From Guyparkeria sp. SCN-R1 (GTDB taxonomy: Bacteria > Pseudomonadota > Gammaproteobacteria > Halothiobacillales > Halothiobacillaceae), in the NCBI RefSeq assembly GCF_003932495.1, contig NZ_QZMT01000004.1:124001-188000 (forward strand): 64,000 nt of DNA, in the 5' to 3' direction. The position numbers were made by a program, and so were the translations under genes. The notes below the pieces were generated by a model. It saw nothing but the letters and a program-made list of their open reading frames with translations, did not search any database and was not told the origin of the DNA. Positions 44,560 through 55,089 of the stretch are shown piece by piece; positions within the stretch are counted from its first letter, which is position 1, and every line of letters starts with the position of its first letter.

Positions 44560-44991
44560 ATGTACGCCAATGCCGCATTCGGTGCCCAGCAATACGCCAG
44601 CGTCGGGGTTCGCGCCGGGATCGAGGATGCCTCCCCGCACCGCCTGATCCAGATGCTGTTCGAAGGCGGCCTGCAGCGCCTCGCAACCGCCAAGGGCGCG
44701 ATGCAGCGCGAGGACCGCGCCGTGAAGGGCGAGCAGATCGGCAAGGCCATCGGCATCATCGGTGGGTTGCGCGAGTCGCTCAACCCGGATGGTGGCGAGC
44801 TCTCCGAGAACCTGGAAAGCCTGTACGCCTACATGCAGCGCCGCCTGCTGGAAGCGAACATCGAGTCCAGTATCGAGAAGCTTGAGGAAGTCTCCACGCT
44901 GCTGCGTGACATCAAGGAAGCCTGGGACGGTATCGCCCCGGAGCAAGTCCGCCAAAAGGCCGAGTCCAATGACACACGCCAATCTGCCTGA
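44560..44991 (+). CDS. fliS: Flagellin chaperone FliS
   Basis: A 143-residue four-helix export chaperone that binds the flagellin C-terminus. Signatures are SPHRLIQMLFEGGLQRLATAK and LNPDGGELSENLESLYAYM. The start at 44560 follows ACGAGGGA; an in-frame start at 44527 would overlap the end of fliD. Its 3' end overlaps fliT by 23 bases. Confidence 0.95.
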   Translation: MYANAAFGAQQYASVGVRAGIEDASPHRLIQMLFEGGLQRLATAKGAMQREDRAVKGEQIGKAIGIIGGLRESLNPDGGELSENLESLYAYMQRRLLEANIESSIEKLEEVSTLLRDIKEAWDGIAPEQVRQKAESNDTRQSA

Positions 44992-45304
44992 CAGGTTACC
45001 GGTAGGGGCCCAGAACCTGCTGGCCATCAGCCAGGGCATGCTGGCCTCGGCCAAGGCGGATGACTGGGAAGCCGTGATCGAGGCGGAGGAAATCCGCCGC
45101 CCGATGATCGACGAAGTCGTCGCCCAGGGCGCACCGAATGACGCGGCGCCGGCTGAATGGATGCGCGAGCTGCTGGAAGAGCTGCAGACGCTCAATGACC
45201 GCGTGGTGGCACTGGGCGAAGAGCGCAAGGCCGAGATTCGCTCTGACCTGAGTGAAGTGCAGACCGGCAGCAAGGCGGTGAAGGCGTACGACCCGGAGCG
45301 GTGA
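44969..45304 (+). CDS. fliT: FliT-like flagellar chaperone
   Basis: A 111-residue, mostly helical protein in the fliT position after fliS. Sequence conservation of FliT is low; SQGMLASAKADDWEAVIEAE and a helical C-terminus with LNDRVVALGEERKAEI fit the family. FliT binds FliD before export. The ATG at 44969 lies inside fliS; the frame is open further upstream but that region is the fliS shadow. A terminator follows. Confidence 0.75.
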   Translation: MTHANLPDRLPVGAQNLLAISQGMLASAKADDWEAVIEAEEIRRPMIDEVVAQGAPNDAAPAEWMRELLEELQTLNDRVVALGEERKAEIRSDLSEVQTGSKAVKAYDPER

Positions 45305-45329
45305 GGTTTGTCGTTCGGTGTACGTGAGG

Positions 45330-45353
45330 AAGGGGCCAAGTGGCCCCTTTCTT
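45330..45353 (+). terminator. Terminator after fliT
   Basis: AAGGGGCCA, a 2-base loop and TGGCCCCTT followed by a T-rich run lie 25 bases after fliT. It closes the fliC-flaG-fliD-fliS-fliT unit. Confidence 0.85.
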
Positions 45354-45393
45354 GTGTTTGGTCGATCTAAAAGCTCGGGTGGTTTCGGTCTCT

Positions 45394-45547
45394 GGATTCC
45401 CGCTTTCGCGGGAATGACGGTTTCTTTTAGAGCGGGCGGGATACGGAAAAAACACGCGTCGTGTCCCCATCTCCCATTGCCGGCCTAATCCCTAACTTGA
45501 TCAAGCGGCACCAAAGGCCACGTCATTCCCGCGAAAGCGGGAATCCA
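45394..45547. repeat. dRS3-like palindrome pair left of GIY-YIG gene
   Basis: A reverse copy at 45394-45420 and a forward copy at 45522-45547, facing away from each other. The sequence after the first (GACGGTTTCTTTT) recurs at the copy at 52230, so those loci share a longer unit. Confidence 0.88.
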
Positions 45548-45592
45548 CGTCCGTCTTCCGAGAGCAGTGAACGTTGACCTTCCATCCCCTGG

Positions 45593-45883
45593 TCAAACGA
45601 TCAACTCATACAAATCCCGCCACTCCGGATTGAACTCTTCAATTAATTCAATCTTCCATACCCGCCGCCATTTCTTGATGGCCTTCTCCCGGGCAATGGC
45701 GCCTTGCATAGTTGGGTGAGCCTCGTACCAGACCAGTGTGTGCACACCGTAGCGACGGGTGAAACCTTCTTCCACCAGGTCATTCTTGTGCTGCCACACG
45801 CGTTGTACGAGATCGCTGGTGACGCCGACGTAGAGCGTGCCGTTGTGCCGACTGGCGAGGAGGTAGACGCAGGGTTGTTTCAT
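45593..45883 (-). CDS. GIY-YIG domain endonuclease, 96 aa
   Basis: A 96-residue single-domain GIY-YIG nuclease of the small COG2827 class. VYLLASRHNGTLYVGVT carries the GIY and YIG strands, with the Arg in LVQRVWQHK, the Glu in AIAREKAIKKWRR and NPEWRDLYE at the end. It begins at the ATG at 45883; the frame is open to 45943 without support. Its G+C is lower than neighbours, and codons such as AAT and ATT are frequent. Palindromic repeats flank it on both sides. Function of this class is undefined. Confidence 0.88.
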   Translation of the reverse strand: MKQPCVYLLASRHNGTLYVGVTSDLVQRVWQHKNDLVEEGFTRRYGVHTLVWYEAHPTMQGAIAREKAIKKWRRVWKIELIEEFNPEWRDLYELIV

Positions 45884-45987
45884 TCCATTGAAACTCCTGG
45901 TTTTGATTTTGTTGTCTCCTAAATGAAGCGATCCGTGCTCCATTGGGAAGACTAGCTACTCGGTTGTATCTGGTGGCTACGTTTCCT

Positions 45988-46204
45988 GGATTCCCGCTTC
46001 CGCGGGAATGACGGGCGGTTGGCGACGGCTAATGGGGTTGGTGTTCCCAGGTCTCTCAGCTCGATCGGAGCCCCTCGCTTAGCTGGATGCCTTCAAACCG
46101 GAAGGCCGTCATTCCCGCGGAAGCGGGAATCCACGGAGCCAAAAGTAATCCATAGCATCGGGGTTGCACCACCAGGACGTCATTCCCGCGGAAGCGGGAA
46201 TCCA
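45988..46204. repeat. dRS3-like palindromes right of GIY-YIG gene
   Basis: A reverse copy at 45988-46014 and forward copies at 46108-46133 and 46179-46204. The gap 45884-46279 contains these and nothing else recognisable. Confidence 0.88.
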
Positions 46205-46279
46205 TGACGTTATCGGGAAGCCTGAGCGCTTGACGGTTTGCATAGCCCGATCAAGAAGTGGCGGCATCCTGCTCGAAAA

Positions 46280-47065
46280 TCACCCGTGCTTCGCGGCCAC
46301 CGCCTTGATCATCGGCATCTCCACGCCAAGGTCTTCCGCCTGAGCCAACGCTCGAGCCATCCGCTGCGGCGCCGAACGCCCCATGCACTGGTGCTGCGGA
46401 TCGCCATCAAAGCCCTTCACCATGCCGTCGATCAGGCGCTGGTGGTCGAGTGACTTGCCGACACGCGCTTCCTGCAGGGCGATGACATCCGCGGCGATAT
46501 CCCGTGCCAACGACTGGTGGTTATTCCACAGATCGTCGACATCACCACCGGTCTCGAGGCCGGCGATGTTGGTGGTCAGGATGTAGACGTTCTTGATCAC
46601 CAGTTCCTCAAGCATGTCGCTGCTGTCATCAACGCGATGGGCGGGGATGTCGAGTGATTCCATCGCGGCGACCAGGGCGTCGGCCTTGGGGCCGTAGACC
46701 GGCGAGGAGATCAGCGGCTTGACCGGCTTGCCGGGTTTCTTCTCGAACCAGATCGAGGCGACGGTGGGCGTCTCGATGCCGTGCTTGCGCCAGTCGTCGG
46801 GGAGCAGTTCGTTCTGGATCAGCACGACGCGGTCGTACCAGGCGGTCGGGATGCGTTCGAGCACCGAATCGAGGTCCTTCTCGCCGACGGCCACCAGCAG
46901 GCCATCGAGGAAGGGGCGGGAGGACAGGGCGGCCTGGATGTTTGTGTCCCGTCCGATCGGAAAGACGGGGTGGCCGGTCTTCAGCAGGCCGTGGGCGAGC
47001 ACGCCGCCGATCTCGCCGGCGCCGATCAGGCCCCACTCGGTGGCAAACGGCTGGGTCATGGACAT
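46280..47065 (-). CDS. Rossmann-fold protein, ketopantoate-reductase-like
   Basis: A 261-residue protein with an N-terminal NAD(P)-binding motif GLIGAGEIGGVLAHGLL, a central region with ISSPVYGPKADALVAAMESL and a helical C-terminal half (ELVIKNVYILTTNIAGL). The arrangement resembles ApbA/PanE or related 6-phosphogluconate-dehydrogenase-fold proteins. Specificity is not clear. Start may be 47065 or 47059. It lies four bases after the roxA stop and is probably co-transcribed with it. Confidence 0.65.
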   Translation of the reverse strand: MSMTQPFATEWGLIGAGEIGGVLAHGLLKTGHPVFPIGRDTNIQAALSSRPFLDGLLVAVGEKDLDSVLERIPTAWYDRVVLIQNELLPDDWRKHGIETPTVASIWFEKKPGKPVKPLISSPVYGPKADALVAAMESLDIPAHRVDDSSDMLEELVIKNVYILTTNIAGLETGGDVDDLWNNHQSLARDIAADVIALQEARVGKSLDHQRLIDGMVKGFDGDPQHQCMGRSAPQRMARALAQAEDLGVEMPMIKAVAAKHG

Positions 47066-47069
47066 CTCC

Positions 47070-48272
47070 TCAGTTTTGTTCGTCTTCGTCGGGGATCAGC
47101 AGCTGGCCCGCGGTGAGTATCTTTTCCAGCAGGATGCGCGCGCTGGCGTTGCTGGCCCGCTCGGCGAGTGCCTCGCCGGGGACGTGGACGTGTTGAGTCA
47201 GCATGCGCGCGAGTGGCAGGGATTCGGCATCCAGTTCGTGGCTCTGCCCGTCGATGCATAGCTGGCCGGGATCGTCGCCGTTCGGCTCGAGCAGCAGCCA
47301 GCGCGAGGCCGGGGTGCGCTGCAGTTCGCTGATCTCGTGCAGGTGATCGAGGATGCCGACGATCTCCTCCTCGTGATAGCGCGGGTAGAGGTCGGCGTGG
47401 TCGACCGGGCGCTCGGTCAGCGTTTCGGCGATCAGGCGATCGAGCTGGTTGGCATCGGCCGTCATCGCCTCGAGCACCCACTCGCGCAGTCGCTGGCGCG
47501 TGGCCGGCTCGAGTTCACCGGGATTGTCGCTCACCGCCAGATCCGGGTCGCGGTAGCGCTCTTCGGCTGCCAGCGTGGCCAGACGGTCGCAGACGCCGCC
47601 GACGAGATCAGCCTGCGTGGGGGCGCGGAAACCGATCGACCAGGTCATGCAGTCGTCGACCGCGATGCCGTGGTGGGGGATGCCGGGCGGCAGGTAGAGC
47701 ATGTCGCCCGGCTCGAGCACCCATTCGTCGGTGGGGGTGAAATCGGTCAGGATGCGTACGTCCAGCCCCTCGCGGTAGGCGGTGTGCACCGGCGGGTTCT
47801 CGATCTGCCAGCGGCGTTGGCCATGGGCCTGCAGCAGAAAGACGTCGTAGTCGTCGATATGCGCACCCACCGAGCCGCCCGGCGGGGCGTAGGAGATCAT
47901 CAGGTCGTCGATGCGCCAGTCGGGCACGAAGCGGAACTGTTCGACGATTTCCATCAGCTCGGGCACCAGCTTCTCGCAGTCGGTGACCAGCAGGGAATAG
48001 CCGTCGTCCGGCAGGGCGCGGAAGTTCTCCTCGGTGAACGGCCCCATCTTGAGTTGCCAGTCACGCTCGTCGCCATGCTCCAGGATCAGGCGCGACGGCG
48101 CATCCGCCTCGCAGGCCAGCCCGGCCAATTCCTCGGGGGAAATCGGGCTCTCGAAGCCCGGGAAGGCGCCGCGGATCAGGACCGGCTTTTTCTGCCAGTA
48201 GTCGCGCAGGAATGTCTCGACGGAGAGGTCGCCGAGGACGTGGTCGATGGAGGCATTCGTCGAACCGGTCAT
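47070..48272 (-). CDS. roxA: 50S ribosomal protein L16 arginine hydroxylase RoxA
   Basis: A 400-residue JmjC-fold 2-oxoglutarate/Fe(II) oxygenase of the YcfD type, which hydroxylates an arginine of ribosomal protein L16. The iron triad is H138, D140 in VGAHIDDYDVFLLQ and His200 or 201 in PPGIPHHGIAV. LEPGDMLYLPP is typical, and the C-terminal part is the dimerisation/winged-helix region. Length matches the family (about 375-400). It lies upstream of a Rossmann-fold gene on the same strand. Confidence 0.92.
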   Translation of the reverse strand: MTGSTNASIDHVLGDLSVETFLRDYWQKKPVLIRGAFPGFESPISPEELAGLACEADAPSRLILEHGDERDWQLKMGPFTEENFRALPDDGYSLLVTDCEKLVPELMEIVEQFRFVPDWRIDDLMISYAPPGGSVGAHIDDYDVFLLQAHGQRRWQIENPPVHTAYREGLDVRILTDFTPTDEWVLEPGDMLYLPPGIPHHGIAVDDCMTWSIGFRAPTQADLVGGVCDRLATLAAEERYRDPDLAVSDNPGELEPATRQRLREWVLEAMTADANQLDRLIAETLTERPVDHADLYPRYHEEEIVGILDHLHEISELQRTPASRWLLLEPNGDDPGQLCIDGQSHELDAESLPLARMLTQHVHVPGEALAERASNASARILLEKILTAGQLLIPDEDEQN

Positions 48273-48404
48273 GGCCGTATCCCTGCAGTTGGGTAAGTGG
48301 GATCAAGTCTAACGGATATGGCGGGGTGGGGGAGAGTGCCATCCGGCCGACGCTCGGGGGGCGGCCCGAAGGTCCGTCAGTCCCGCGAATATGACCAAAC
48401 ACCC

Positions 48405-48546
48405 GTCATTCCCGCGAAAGCGGGAATCCAGTGAACGGAGTCATGGGGCTAACGGATGGCTGCCAGTCGTAACGGGCCAAGAGCGTTGGGCCGGTGAGTC
48501 ATGCCGACAACCTGGCTGTGGATTCCCGCTTCCGCGGGAATGACGG
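48405..48546. repeat. dRS3-like palindrome doublet 6
   Basis: A forward copy at 48405-48431 and a reverse copy at 48520-48546, facing each other. They lie in the 400-base gap 48273-48673 between roxA and sqr, together with the sqr terminator. Confidence 0.9.
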
Positions 48547-48608
48547 ATCCGGTGGTGTCGGTGGCGCAGGGAGGTGCGAGACGGTCAGGCCGTGTCGTTC
48601 GTAGCACG

Positions 48609-48637
48609 AAAAACGGCGCACCCGGAGGCGCGCCGTT
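48609..48637 (-). terminator. Terminator after sqr
   Basis: On the minus strand, AACGGCGC, a GC-rich loop and GCGCCGTT are followed by TTTTT. It lies 37 bases past the sqr stop codon. Confidence 0.85.
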
Positions 48638-48673
48638 AATGGTTTTGCATCGGCCCCTTGTCGCGGCGGTACG

Positions 48674-50041
<1,368 letters not shown>

Positions 50042-50142
50042 CTACAAGGAATGCAATTTCCGCTGACTGGCCGTGCGCAACATCATGGTTTGACGTGGTT
50101 TTCCCGGCGAAATGGAATATTAGTATTCAATAATTAGGCGGT

Positions 50143-51108
50143 TTACTCGCCGCGCCATTGGTCGAGCTGTTCGCGCTTGAAGGCGACGATCGACGACGGG
50201 GCGGGCGAGAGATCCACCCACAGCCCACGGTGTTCGGGCCAGCGCTGATCGAACCAGTGCCGTCCATTGCCCATCTCGATGAAGATCCAGCCGCCGGGGG
50301 AGAGGTGCTCCGTGGCCTGGTCGAGCAGTCGTTCGACCAGTGCCAGGCCCTGGTCGGGGGCGAACAACGCGCCGGCCGGCTCGTGGTGGTATTCGTCGGG
50401 CAGGTCCTCGGCCTCGTCGGGATCGACGTAGGGCGGGTTGCTGACGATCAGGTCGAAGACCAGCGGCTTGTCGTCGGCATCCAGGAGCTGGTCGAAGCCG
50501 TCGGACTGGATCAGCTCGACGCGATCGGCGAGCTGGTAGTCGGCGACGTTGTGCGAAGCGACCGCCAGGGCGCCGAAATCGATGTCGCTGCCGACGACGT
50601 CGGCTTGCGGGAAATGCTCGGCCAATGCGATGGCGATGCAGCCCGAGCCGGTGCCGATATCGAGCAGTCGCTGCGGCGTGGGGCTGCGGGCCAGCAGCCC
50701 CTTGAAGTCGTCGCGGATCAGGTCGCCGAAAGGCGAACGCGGGATCAGCACACGCTCGTCGACGTAGTAGGGCTGGCCCAGGAACCACGCGCGGTTGAGC
50801 AGGTAGGCGGTGGGCGTGTGATCGAGGCAGCGCCGACGAATCAGCTCGACCAGGGTGGTGCGCTCCTCGCTGGTCAGGCGCGCCTGCCACCAGTCATTGC
50901 CCAGGTCCGGTGGCAGCCGCAGGCCCTCGAGCACCAGCCAGGCGGACTCGTCGAGGTAGCTATGGGTGCCGTGACCGAGGAACACGCCGTGCTCGTCCAT
51001 GCGGCTGGCAGCCCAGCGGACGAAATCGAGGATGGTCTCCAGGTGGTCGTGGTTGCCCAGTGTCTCGGGTCGGGTTTCCGGGGTGGTATCGGACGGGGCG
51101 TGGCTCAT
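50143..51108 (-). CDS. prmB: Ribosomal protein L3 N5-glutamine methyltransferase
   Basis: A 321-residue SAM-dependent methyltransferase. It has the PrmB-type N-terminal helical domain, motif I LLDIGTGSGCIAIALAEHF, and the glutamine-methylating signature IVSNPPYVDP. ERVLIPRSPFGDLI separates PrmB from PrmC and HemK. The start at 51108 is chosen by family length; the frame is open to 51249 across the divergent psd start. It is transcribed away from psd. Confidence 0.93.
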   Translation of the reverse strand: MSHAPSDTTPETRPETLGNHDHLETILDFVRWAASRMDEHGVFLGHGTHSYLDESAWLVLEGLRLPPDLGNDWWQARLTSEERTTLVELIRRRCLDHTPTAYLLNRAWFLGQPYYVDERVLIPRSPFGDLIRDDFKGLLARSPTPQRLLDIGTGSGCIAIALAEHFPQADVVGSDIDFGALAVASHNVADYQLADRVELIQSDGFDQLLDADDKPLVFDLIVSNPPYVDPDEAEDLPDEYHHEPAGALFAPDQGLALVERLLDQATEHLSPGGWIFIEMGNGRHWFDQRWPEHRGLWVDLSPAPSSIVAFKREQLDQWRGE

Positions 51109-51236
51109 GCAATGGCTCTTCGGCAAGGGGTAGTCGAAAGCACGTATCGAGGAACGGCTGCTCTGGCACAATGGTACCTGCAGAGCGGCCGGGGCCGGGA
51201 GGCCTCTGCTCATCACCAAGATCACCTCGAGGCGAT

Positions 51237-52151
51237 ATGACCAGCCCAAGTAATAATGTGAAATGGCAATCGCGCCTGTGGGCGCGCATCCAGTACATCT
51301 TGCCGCACCACCTGATCTCCGGGCTGGTGTTCCGGGTGACGCGTTGGCGCGCGCCCTGGACGACTTGGCTGATCCAGCGGTTCGTCAAGGCCTTCGGGGT
51401 CAACCTCGGCGAGGCGGCCAAGACCGACCCGGCCGACTACCCGACCTTCAATGCCTTCTTCACCCGCGCGCTGGCCGAGGGCGTCCGGCCGATCAAGGGC
51501 GAAGCGCACGAGTGGATCAGCCCGGTCGACGGACGGATCAGCCAGATCGGTCACATTCAGTCGGGCAATATCTTCCAGGCCAAGGGCCGGGCCTACACGG
51601 CCACCGAACTGCTGGGCGGTGACAAGTCGTTGGCCGAGCCGTTCAAGGACGGCTCGTTCGCGACGCTCTACCTCTCGCCTTCGGACTACCACCGCATTCA
51701 CATGCCGGTGACCGGCACCCTGCGCGAGATGATCCACGTGCCGGGGCGGCTGTTCTCGGTCTCGACCGGGACGGTTGCCGAGGTGCCGCGCCTGTTTGCC
51801 CGCAACGAACGCCTGGTCTGCCTGTTTGACACCGACGATGGGCCCATGGCGATGGTGCTGGTCGGGGCGATCAACGTCTCGGCCATCGAGACCGTCTGGG
51901 CCGGGCTGGTCACGCCCTCGCCGCAGCGCCAGGTCGGGCGCTGGACGTATGGTGGGGACACCGGGCTGTCGATTCGCCTCGAGCGTGGTGCCGAAATGGG
52001 GCGCTTCAACATGGGCTCGACGGTCATCCTGCTGACAGCCAAAGGCGTCGAGTTCGACACCGCCTGGCAGGCGGAGATGCCGATCAAGCTGGGGCAGCGG
52101 TTGCAGGCGAGTGAGATTGCCGATGAGGGTGGGGTGAGCACCGAAGGTTAA
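51237..52151 (+). CDS. psd: Phosphatidylserine decarboxylase proenzyme
   Basis: A 304-residue proenzyme that makes phosphatidylethanolamine. The self-cleavage site is G260-S261 in FNMGSTVILL, a variant of the LGST motif; the Ser becomes the pyruvoyl group. The catalytic His region is LSPSDYHRIHMPVTG, and PVDGRISQIGHI is conserved. The start at 51237 gives the expected N-terminus; the frame is open far upstream over prmB antisense. It is membrane-associated. Confidence 0.95.
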   Translation: MTSPSNNVKWQSRLWARIQYILPHHLISGLVFRVTRWRAPWTTWLIQRFVKAFGVNLGEAAKTDPADYPTFNAFFTRALAEGVRPIKGEAHEWISPVDGRISQIGHIQSGNIFQAKGRAYTATELLGGDKSLAEPFKDGSFATLYLSPSDYHRIHMPVTGTLREMIHVPGRLFSVSTGTVAEVPRLFARNERLVCLFDTDDGPMAMVLVGAINVSAIETVWAGLVTPSPQRQVGRWTYGGDTGLSIRLERGAEMGRFNMGSTVILLTAKGVEFDTAWQAEMPIKLGQRLQASEIADEGGVSTEG

Positions 52152-52229
52152 GGCGTCGGGCAGTTCGACTCGACGCGGCTGGCCTCGAGTGGCTTGGCGG
52201 CTCGTTCGAGTGTCGTGCCGTGGTTTGCT

Positions 52230-52388
52230 GGATTCCCGCTTTCGCGGGAATGACGGTTTCTTTAGGGCTCGTTGATCAAGCCGGAGTCTGCGGAGCCAAA
52301 CGTGATCGTCGACTTGGCAGCGCGATAGAGCTAGCAGCCAAATTCGAAAGGCTCCTACCCACGTCATTCCCGCGAAAGCGGGAATCCA
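52230..52388. repeat. dRS3-like palindrome pair, psd-epmA gap
   Basis: A reverse copy at 52230-52256 and a forward copy at 52363-52388, facing apart. The text after the first copy resembles that at 45420. These are the last copies seen; none occur from 52.4 kb to the window end. Confidence 0.88.
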
Positions 52389-52438
52389 CTGATCGAAGCC
52401 GCCGGGTTCTGCTGTGATCCACGCGCCTCTTGTGGCCC

Positions 52439-53428
52439 CTAAACCCGCCGCGCCGAGAACGGCAGCACGGCGTCGATATCCTCCGCGCCCGTCAGCCACA
52501 TCAGCAAACGATCCACGCCCATGGCCACACCGCTGCACTCGGGCAGGCCGTGGGCAAGTGCGGCGAGAAAGTGTTGCTGGCTGGGTGAGGGCTGCCGTGA
52601 ACCGGCCGAATCCAATCGGCGGGCCTGCTCGTCGGGATCGACGAGCTCGTGGTAGCCGTTGGCCAGTTCCAGCCCGCCACCGTAGACCTCGAAGCGCGCC
52701 GCCGTATGGATATCCCGGCCCTCGAAGCGAGTGGGCTGGATGCGCGCCATCGCGGCCTGACTGGCCGGGTAGCCTGTCACCACGGTGAGTGCGGCCGTGT
52801 CGAGCCGCGGTTCGATCACCAGGCTCATCAGGAGATCCAGCCAGTCGTCGCGAGTCATATCGGCCGGGTCGGCGAGATCGATGCCGAGATGCCCCGCGGC
52901 CCGAGCTAAGGTGTCGGTGTCCGCCTGGTAGGGGTCGAGGGCGCAGTGGCGGCGAAAGAGTGCGCCGTAATCGTGGTGTTCGACCGGCGCTGGCGACAAC
53001 CCAACCGCCTCTCTCGCCGACTGAATCAGGGAAATCGTCGTGTCGATGGCCGATTTGAGCGTGGCGCCGTTGTCGTACCACTCGAGCATGGTGAACTCGG
53101 GGTTGTGCCGCCGACCGGCCTCATTGGCGCGGAAGACCGGGCCGAGGTAGTAGGCCCCGGGCAAGTTGGGGTAGGCGCAGAGCAGGCGTTTCATCGACAG
53201 TTCGGGCGAGCTGTGCAGACTGCCGGCGGGGGTGCCGTCGGGGAGGGTCGCCCGGAACAGGGCGATGTTGGGCTCGAAATCGGGGCTGTCGATCAGGACG
53301 GGGGCGTCGATCTCCAGCCAGTCACGCGCATCCAGTGTCTCGCGCAGCCAGCGCTTGAGCCGGGCGCGTTGGCGGAGCGTTTCCGGACTGGCGCCGGGGC
53401 GCCAGGTCTCCTGCTCCGGGTCGGACAC
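52439..53428 (-). CDS. epmA: EF-P--(R)-beta-lysine ligase EpmA
   Basis: A 329-residue lysyl-tRNA-synthetase paralogue without the anticodon-binding domain. It attaches beta-lysine to Lys34 of elongation factor P. Class II motifs are LGPVFRANEAGRRHNPEFTM, EWYDNGATL, EVYGGGLELANGYHEL and the motif 3 GVAMGVDRLLMW. The start is a GTG at 53428, 11 bases after efp; the frame is open to 53695 inside efp. It forms an operon with efp. Confidence 0.94.
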   Translation of the reverse strand: MSDPEQETWRPGASPETLRQRARLKRWLRETLDARDWLEIDAPVLIDSPDFEPNIALFRATLPDGTPAGSLHSSPELSMKRLLCAYPNLPGAYYLGPVFRANEAGRRHNPEFTMLEWYDNGATLKSAIDTTISLIQSAREAVGLSPAPVEHHDYGALFRRHCALDPYQADTDTLARAAGHLGIDLADPADMTRDDWLDLLMSLVIEPRLDTAALTVVTGYPASQAAMARIQPTRFEGRDIHTAARFEVYGGGLELANGYHELVDPDEQARRLDSAGSRQPSPSQQHFLAALAHGLPECSGVAMGVDRLLMWLTGAEDIDAVLPFSARRV

Positions 53429-53439
53429 GTCGCGTCGGA

Positions 53440-54009
53440 TCAGTTCTTGACGCGCGAGAGGTATTCGCCGGTGCGGGTGTCGCAGCGCAGCACCTCGCCT
53501 TCCTCGATGAACAGCGGCACCTTCACCACGGCGCCGGTCTCGAGCTTGGCCGGCTTGGTGCCGCCGGTGGCGGTGTCGCCGCGCAGACCCGGATCGGTCT
53601 CGACCACCGCAAGCTCGACGTGGTTGGGCGGCAGCACCTGGATCGGTACGCCATTGAACAGGGTGACCTGGCACATGTCCTGTTCCTTGAGCCACTGGGC
53701 CGAGTCACCCACGGCATCCTTGGTCGCCATGATTTGCTCGAAGGACTCGGGGTCCATAAAGTGCCACTCCTCGCCGTCGGAGAAGAGATACTGCATTTCC
53801 TGCTCATGGATGTCGGCCGCCTCGAGGGAGTCGCCCGACTTGAAGGTGCGCTCGATCGTCTTGCCGGTCTTGAGGTTCTTGAGCTTGGTCCGGTTGAACG
53901 CCTGGCCCTTGCCGGGCTTGACGAACTCGTTCTCGACGATGGTGGCCGGATCGCCGTCGAGCATGACCTTGAGGCCGGCGCGGAATTCGTTGGTGCTGTA
54001 ACTAGCCAT
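53440..54009 (-). CDS. efp: Elongation factor P
   Basis: A 189-residue three-domain factor that rescues ribosomes stalled at polyproline. Lys34 in [10 protein letters not shown] is the site for beta-lysylation, matching the epmA and epmB neighbours. The start at 54009 ([12 protein letters not shown]) gives the standard N-terminus. It is divergent from epmB with a 32-base gap and leads epmA. Confidence 0.97.
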   Translation of the reverse strand: MASYSTNEFRAGLKVMLDGDPATIVENEFVKPGKGQAFNRTKLKNLKTGKTIERTFKSGDSLEAADIHEQEMQYLFSDGEEWHFMDPESFEQIMATKDAVGDSAQWLKEQDMCQVTLFNGVPIQVLPPNHVELAVVETDPGLRGDTATGGTKPAKLETGAVVKVPLFIEEGEVLRCDTRTGEYLSRVKN

Positions 54010-54041
54010 GGGAACCTGCAAGTTAATCGAAGTCGTTGGAA

Positions 54042-54974
54042 ATGGCCGCGATCATACCCGATAACCCGTCATCGTCCCAGCCCGCCGCGCGGCCTCGTCA
54101 AGACGCCGATTTCGTCGAGCTGACCACGCCGCTGGTCGAGTCGCAGATCGACTTCGCCGACCCGGACGATCCGGTCGCGCGCCAGTTTCGCGTCGATCCG
54201 CGCGAGGCGCTCGAGGTGCCCGGTTTCGATGCCGATCCGGTGGGCGATCTCGCCGCCAATGCCGTGCCGGGCGTATTGCACAAGTATCGCGGCCGGGCCC
54301 TGCTGGTGCTGACCGGTGCCTGCGCTGTGCATTGCCGCTACTGCTTCCGCCGCCACTTTCCCTACGGCGATCAGCGGCTCGACGAGGACGCGCTCGAGCA
54401 GGCACTCGATTATCTCGCCACCGACCCGGAGATGACCGAGGTGATTCTCTCCGGCGGTGATCCGTTGGTGTTGAGCTCCCGGCGTCTGGCGACCGTGATT
54501 GAACGTCTCGCCGCCTTGCCCCACCTGCGCCGCCTGCGTATCCACAGCCGTATCCCCACGGTCTCGCCCGAGCGGATCGACGAGTCGTTGTGCCAGATGC
54601 TGGCGGCCTTTCCCGCTCAGGTGGTGCTGGTGGCCCACGTCAACCACCCGCGGGAACTGGGGTCGCAGAGTGCCGCGGCATTCGGCCGGCTGCGCGAGGC
54701 CGGGGTCACGTTGCTCAACCAGACCGTGTTGCTGGAAGGGGTGAATAACGACACCGACGTGCTCGCCGAGCTGTCCGAGGCACTGTTCGAGCAGGGGGTG
54801 TTGCCGTACTACCTGCACCAGCTCGACCCGGTCGCCGGCGCCGCCCACTTTGCGGTGGACGTCGAGGTGGGTCGGGAGCGGATCGAGGCCTTGCGTGCCC
54901 GTCTGCCCGGTTATCTCGTGCCGCGGTTCGTGGTCGAGCAGGCCGGTGAGCCCAGCAAGACGCCGATCAGCTGA
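54042..54974 (+). CDS. epmB: Lysine 2,3-aminomutase EpmB
   Basis: A 310-residue radical-SAM enzyme that converts (S)-alpha-lysine to (R)-beta-lysine for EF-P modification. The cluster motif is C-x3-C-x2-C in [17 protein letters not shown]. The [14 protein letters not shown] and [20 protein letters not shown] segments are typical. It is shorter than catabolic lysine 2,3-aminomutases, as expected for EpmB. The start may also be a TTG at 54036. Confidence 0.94.
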   Translation: MAAIIPDNPSSSQPAARPRQDADFVELTTPLVESQIDFADPDDPVARQFRVDPREALEVPGFDADPVGDLAANAVPGVLHKYRGRALLVLTGACAVHCRYCFRRHFPYGDQRLDEDALEQALDYLATDPEMTEVILSGGDPLVLSSRRLATVIERLAALPHLRRLRIHSRIPTVSPERIDESLCQMLAAFPAQVVLVAHVNHPRELGSQSAAAFGRLREAGVTLLNQTVLLEGVNNDTDVLAELSEALFEQGVLPYYLHQLDPVAGAAHFAVDVEVGRERIEALRARLPGYLVPRFVVEQAGEPSKTPIS

Positions 54975-55089
54975 GCGAAGGCGGTCGTGCCGATGGCGCG
55001 CCGGACGTGGATTCGAGCGGTAGCATTGAATACAGTATGATCGGTGTTCGATCCCGTGTTGGCGGGACGCATGGAGGCAATGTCCTGTT

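Noticed and set aside
50115-50128. Palindrome GAATATTAGTATTC as an operator for sqr
   Set aside because: It is close to the prmB stop and about 165 bases from the sqr start. Arms are only 5 bp and the orientation does not match the ATTC-N8-GAAT form I recall for SqrR. Too weak to call.
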